Of a stretch of DNA of 64,000 nucleotides, positions 60,016 to 64,000 are shown piece after piece. This stretch comes from Paramecium octaurelia (Eukaryota > Ciliophora > Oligohymenophorea > Peniculida > Parameciidae): NCBI GenBank assembly GCA_905182995.1, contig CAJJDP010000051.1, forward strand, positions 378,718 to 442,717, read 5' to 3'. The notes beneath the pieces are model-generated. The model ran no database searches and was not told the DNA's origin. It saw only the letters and a list, made by a program, of their open reading frames with translations. A program made the position numbers and the translations under genes. How positions within the stretch are numbered: the first letter of the stretch is position 1; each line of letters begins with the position of its first letter.

Positions 60016-61323
60016 TCATAAATTTGCTTTGATACCTAAATTTTTTTTCAACTATTCTCCAACCTTGACTATGAATTCCTCAGTATTCACATATTTGGTT
60101 CTCGAAACACTAAATTATATTCGAAGAATTACTTATTATCATTATGTACAATAATTGCTAAATCCTTAGTCATGAATCCATTTTCTACTGTTTAAATGAC
60201 ACTTGATTCCAAAGTTGTACAAAACTTGTGTAATTCCTTATTATTATCTAATTTGGCTCTATGCAACAATCCTCTTGTCCAAGCAAAAATACTTGCAATG
60301 GAATTAGTGGATGTTTCTTTTCCTTACTAATGCATTCTGTAATGTCTGGTAACAGTTCCATGTGCAGCTTCTGCTTCCACTGATCCATCTGGACTAACTA
60401 AAACACTAGTCATCAATCCCAATGAGCCGTATCCTTAAGCCACGACATCAGATTAGACATCTCCATCGTAATTCTTGCATGCCCAAACAAAACCCCCTTC
60501 ACTTTTAATCATATATGCAACCATATCGTCAATCAATCTATGTTCATACCACAATTTCTTTTATTCAAATGTTTATTTGTAATATTTATCATAAATTTCT
60601 TAAAAGATATCTTTAAATCTGCCATCGTATTTCTTTAAAATGGTATTCTTGGTTGATAAGTACAAAGGATAATTACGATCAATTGCATACTTGAAACAGG
60701 AATGTGCAAAATCAATGATTGATTCATCAGTATTGTACATACCCATAGAAATTCCCTTGCCCTCAAAATCGAATACAGGATACTTTGTGACTTATCCTTG
60801 TTTGTTGGTGAATACCATCTCTAATTTTCCTGGCTCACTTATCAAAAAATCTGTGGCTCTGTATTAATCTCCAAATGCGTGTCTTCCAATAATGATTGGT
60901 TCTTTCCAACCTGGCACCAATCTAGGGATATTCTTGATGATAATAGGTTCTCTAAACACTGTTCCATTGAGGATATTTCTGATTGTTCCATTTGGTGATT
61001 TCCACATTTATTTTAACTTAAATTCCTTCACTCTGGCTTCATCTGGAGTACTACAATGTGATTATTTAATATTTTACATGGTGGCACATTTAATTCCAAC
61101 CTTATACTTCTTGATTGCATTAGCAGCATCAACAGTAACTTTATCATCTGTCTTGTCTCTGTTTTCCATTCCAAGATCATAGTAATCAATCTTGAGATCT
61201 AAAAATGGAAAGATCAAATACTTCTTGATTTGTTACCATATAATCTAAATTATATATAAGATATACTCTGGTCATTTCATCTCCGTCTAATTCTACTACA
61301 GGAGTCTAAACTTGAATCTTCAT
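60016..61323 (-). CDS. IDH: NADP-dependent isocitrate dehydrogenase
   Basis: 411 residues, introns 60110-60132, 61051-61077 and 61245-61266. Begins [20 protein letters not shown], then [74 protein letters not shown], and the metal- and NADP-binding region [20 protein letters not shown] followed by [18 protein letters not shown]. Catalytic arginine, lysine and aspartates of the dimeric eukaryotic NADP-IDH family are in place. Reaction: isocitrate + NADP+ to 2-oxoglutarate + CO2 + NADPH. There is no N-terminal extension, so a cytosolic form is likely. Each intron restores a well-conserved motif at its junction. Confidence 0.95.
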
Positions 61324-61372
61324 GGTTTTATAATATTATTTAATAATATTTATCAATTAATTAATTAACGGA

Positions 61373-62404
61373 ATGAATGTATATACAGCTTCATCCTTTG
61401 AAAAGACAATAAATCGAACTACTACACATCAATACTTAGTGAGAAAATATGGAAATAAGTCAAATGAATAATATTTCAATTTTGAAGAAATACTCAATTA
61501 AATTTAAGATGTTTTTTGTATGAGTTGTGAGAGCTATGTTCCCTCAGATTAAATCGACATACACACTCAAAATTGCAATGGAGAATGCGATTAATATGAA
61601 CAAGTAGACTCTTTACAGGCTAAATTATAAAAATGTAATTTTCTTATAAATAAAATCAAAAAGATGCTCAAAACCTATTCATCAGATTAATAGTATATCA
61701 TTTAATATTTATAAATGCTATGGAAATGCTGCAGTAACATCATCTTAGCTTCCGATTATGATGTGGTTTCACAATGCTTAGACGATTTAGATCTATTTTA
61801 ATAATACTTTGAAAATCAATAATAAGACATTGCTGTCGAATAAGTCATCCAATAAATTTTAACCATCATAAGCAAGATAATGTAATTTTCAGAAAGAAAA
61901 GCCAGAATTTTGCAAAGCAATCAAAATAACGTGATCAATCATCTAAAGGAATCTATTGCAACATCATTGGCAAATGAGGGAGGATTGCAAAAAAAGCTTT
62001 AAATTCATGATAATCAATTGAATAGATACAGAAACCCTTTTGAAAATGTTCAAAACAATATTCATTAGTCACTAAAAGATGATTTTCAATCTAGATTTAA
62101 ATAGGCAAATAAATAATCTCTTTCTCCAATTACAGAAACGAGCTTCATAGAAAAAAGCAAAATAGGAACCTTAACTCCCAGAATGGAGGAATCCATGTAA
62201 TTAACTTAAACGATGGTTCATAAGTCAGAAGCAGAGAAAAAGAATCAATTCTTTAAAATTGCAGCCTTCTTGAAAAAGAAATTTCCCTAAAAATAATCAG
62301 TTCAATAAGCATTAATCATTGCTCTATACGATACGGCAAATAAGCTTAATATATAGCAAAACTAATATGAAAACTACATCATCAATTTATATCAAAATAT
62401 GTGA
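61373..62404 (+). CDS. Protein with N-terminal C2HC zinc finger
   Basis: 343 residues, no intron. A C2HC-type finger at about 49-70 reads FCMSCESYVPSDQIDIHTQN followed by C, resembling the zinc fingers of ciliary and UBZ-like proteins. The remainder is helical (LQKCNFLINKIKKMLKTYSS, ILTIISKIMQFSERKARILQ) with a Ser/Thr-rich segment (SLSPITETSFIEKSKIGTLT) and a helical C-terminus. No enzyme motif. Divergent from IDH, 49 bp between start codons, so the two share a very short promoter region. Confidence 0.68.
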
Positions 62405-62479
62405 TTAATTACTTAATATTATAGATCTAAGCTATATAAATAGATTATATTTTTTAATTAAATTTAGTTTTCAAATTAT

Positions 62480-63900
62480 TCAATCATCACTCCAACCACC
62501 TTCACTACTACTCTTTCTTTTTGCAAATTAAGTTACTTTTCTATTTTTTTTCATATTCGCCTCAAGCATAATTGACAGATCCTCCTTTTCCTTAGCATTC
62601 ATACTACCAATATCCATATTAATATCATGTCCTTAAACTTTGTAACCAGTTGAATTTTCAATTTCTTTTGCAAGATTTTTTTAATCAACCTAGCTCTTTA
62701 AGATAGAATGAGGTTATGGTTTTTACTGTGTCTATGCTGTAGGGTTTGTTGTTTAGTTTTAAACTTGATTTGGTATTGCATTTATTTAATTCGAATTATC
62801 TAATTGGCTTGGAGGATTTTACTTTTATGTTTGAGATGATGGCTATAATACCTGAGGTTTGTTACCACCTTAGCGAACTGGAGGAGGTGGAGGAGGAGGG
62901 GGAGGTGGAGGTGGTGGTGGAGGAGGTGGAGCACCTTTATTTGTAATTACTACTGATGGCTTATGTTGTTATTATTATGCTTAAACAGGGTTTTATTTTT
63001 GAGAAGGCGGATTTGTCACTTATTATTATTATTACTTTGACGAATTCTTATTCAATTAATTTGACTAAAGTTGCTAATAGATAGAATTTAGATACTGTGG
63101 CTTATTAATTTTTATCACTAAATTTGGCTACAGTTTTAAAGATCTCTTTAGCCTTTGCTTTATCTTGAAGATCTTTTTTAGTGATTCCTGCATTCAAAAA
63201 GACCTCTATTAGTACAGGAGGTAATTTGTCTATATCTATTTCTCCAGTTTCCACATTCAAAGAAAGAGTATTTCTTTTAACATTTTAAGGAGTCCCTATT
63301 TAAATTGGCTTAATATATATATTTATTTGATACTTTTTCAACTTTTTCTTTTCCGAAGAAGGCTTTGAATTAATAAGAAAATGAATCTTTTTCCTTCTCT
63401 TGTTGTTAATATGCCTTTATTAGCTTTTCCTCTTCTTTAATTTGCTAGTTCAGTTTTTCAAGATCTTTTTTAGATGGAGCATATTATTTAATTTTTTATG
63501 TAATTCTTTGCGCTTCTTAATCATTTATAAAGAGCATTCCAACAAATCCTTTGCTAAATGGAAATGCATAAAAATTATTAAATCCTCTCACTGGAGACCA
63601 ACTCTCAATAAATCCAAAATACAATTCAACAGAGAATTTGACCTCTAAGGTAGCTGGATGAAGTATTCTTAAATAGAATGCCTATTGCTTTAAAATAATA
63701 AGTACTTTTCCTTCTCTCCTATCAATCAGAAATACTAAAATTCCTTCCGCTCTACAATGATGAAATTTGTGTTTTCCTTCTTCACAAGTGTAAAGATGTA
63801 CGAAAGACAAATCAAGAACAGTTGCTGTCTACTAATCGCAACCTCCAATAGTATCCTATATAATTTATTTTACTTTAGGGTTCTGTAGAGATTCTAGCAT
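62480..63900 (-). CDS. WASP: WASP-family actin nucleation promoter
   Basis: 457 residues, introns 63074-63095 and 63309-63333 (AAG end). Order: a WH1-like domain (about 25-130: LDLSFVHLYTCEEGKHKFHH, VEFSVELYFGF-like strand, SPVRGFNNFYAFPFSKGFVG), a basic coiled segment, then a CRIB/GBD-like region (NTLSLNVETGEIDIDKLPPV, LNAGITKKDLQDKAKAKEIF). A Q-rich linker follows, then 16 prolines encoded by the strikingly G-rich plus-strand stretch near 62875-62935, a helical VCA-like region (EDLSIMLEANMKKNRKVTQF), and a terminal GGWSDD, the acidic Trp motif that binds Arp2/3. All WASP parts are present, so it should activate Arp2/3 under a Rho-type GTPase, perhaps at the phagosome or contractile vacuole. 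Confidence 0.85.
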
Positions 63901-64000
63901 TCAGCTTGATTGCGTAATGATTTTATATACAAAATATAAAATTTATTATTCAATGCTTGTAGCTTCCCTTGCTTTTTCTTTCGTATATTATGAATTATGT
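63901..64000. other. Window end, upstream of WASP gene
   Basis: AT-rich; nothing recognisable. Confidence 0.3.

Noticed and set aside
62875-62935. G-rich trinucleotide repeat as a possible quadruplex or telomere-like element
   Set aside because: It is the antisense of the WASP poly-proline run; no ciliate telomere repeats are present.
1-64000. Apparent mass of broken genes (many TAA and TAG in conserved domains)
   Set aside because: The pattern is uniform, and TAA/TAG fall where Gln fits the families; this is the ciliate code, not pseudogenes.
1-64000. Transposons, viral elements, CRISPR arrays, rRNA and tRNA genes, internal eliminated sequences
   Set aside because: No terminal repeats, capsid, polymerase or integrase motifs, regular spacers, or RNA-gene signatures were seen, and gene frames are not broken by TA-bounded insertions beyond intron size.

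Overview
This window looks like macronuclear DNA of a ciliate, most likely Paramecium. Four things point there. TAA and TAG occur inside clearly conserved protein domains, where they must be read as glutamine, and TGA is the only stop. Genes are interrupted by tiny GT..AG introns, mostly 20-31 nt. Intergenic gaps are often only 25-200 bp in very AT-rich DNA. Three genes encode trichocyst matrix proteins, the secretory core proteins of Paramecium. Because only TGA stops translation and introns are minute, I rebuilt the genes by hand. For most spliced genes the exon lengths add up to an exact multiple of three.

Layout, 1-14 kb: two tandem Smr-domain genes (the first cut by the window edge), a four-helix membrane protein, a two-domain cyclic-nucleotide-binding protein (-), a cytochrome P450 (-), a coiled-coil protein (-), a divergent histone H3 resembling a centromeric H3, a bifunctional PFK-2/FBPase-2, a trichocyst matrix protein (-), a MORN-repeat protein (-) and a CtIP/Sae2/Com1 C-terminal-domain protein (-).

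14-29.4 kb: an amino-acid transporter, two unrecognised proteins, a second trichocyst matrix protein, a possibly cyclin-like protein (-), an AidB/ACAD-type acyl-CoA dehydrogenase, UNC119 (-), an MFS-like transporter, a Pro/Arg/Gly repeat protein and a third trichocyst matrix protein.

29.4-51.2 kb: VPS18 of HOPS/CORVET, an unrecognised helical protein, a RAP-domain protein (-), a large multi-TM protein of the ciliate TmcB/TmcC type (-), a degenerate TBC-domain protein, a HIBCH-like protein with a very long C-terminal extension that resembles mitoribosomal mS47 (-), and a 1034-residue Q/N/S-rich protein (-).

51.2-64 kb: a B-box/TPR protein with introns at repeat boundaries, a small spliced gene (-), a BET-type bromodomain/NET protein (-), a CFAP157-like ciliary coiled-coil protein, the APC/C activator CDH1/FZR1, a hotdog thioesterase (-), the RNase P/MRP subunit POP5 (-), NADP isocitrate dehydrogenase (-), a C2HC zinc-finger protein, and a WASP with WH1, GBD, poly-proline and acidic C-terminus (-).

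The genes form no operon or single pathway. They are housekeeping, ciliary, secretory and chromatin genes packed as in a normal Paramecium macronuclear chromosome. I saw no transposons, viral remnants, CRISPR arrays, rRNA or tRNA genes, or telomere repeats. The most notable items are the CenH3-like histone, the membrane-anchored Smr proteins, the HIBCH-derived giant protein, the use of AAG as a 3' splice site, and two candidate 17-nt introns.
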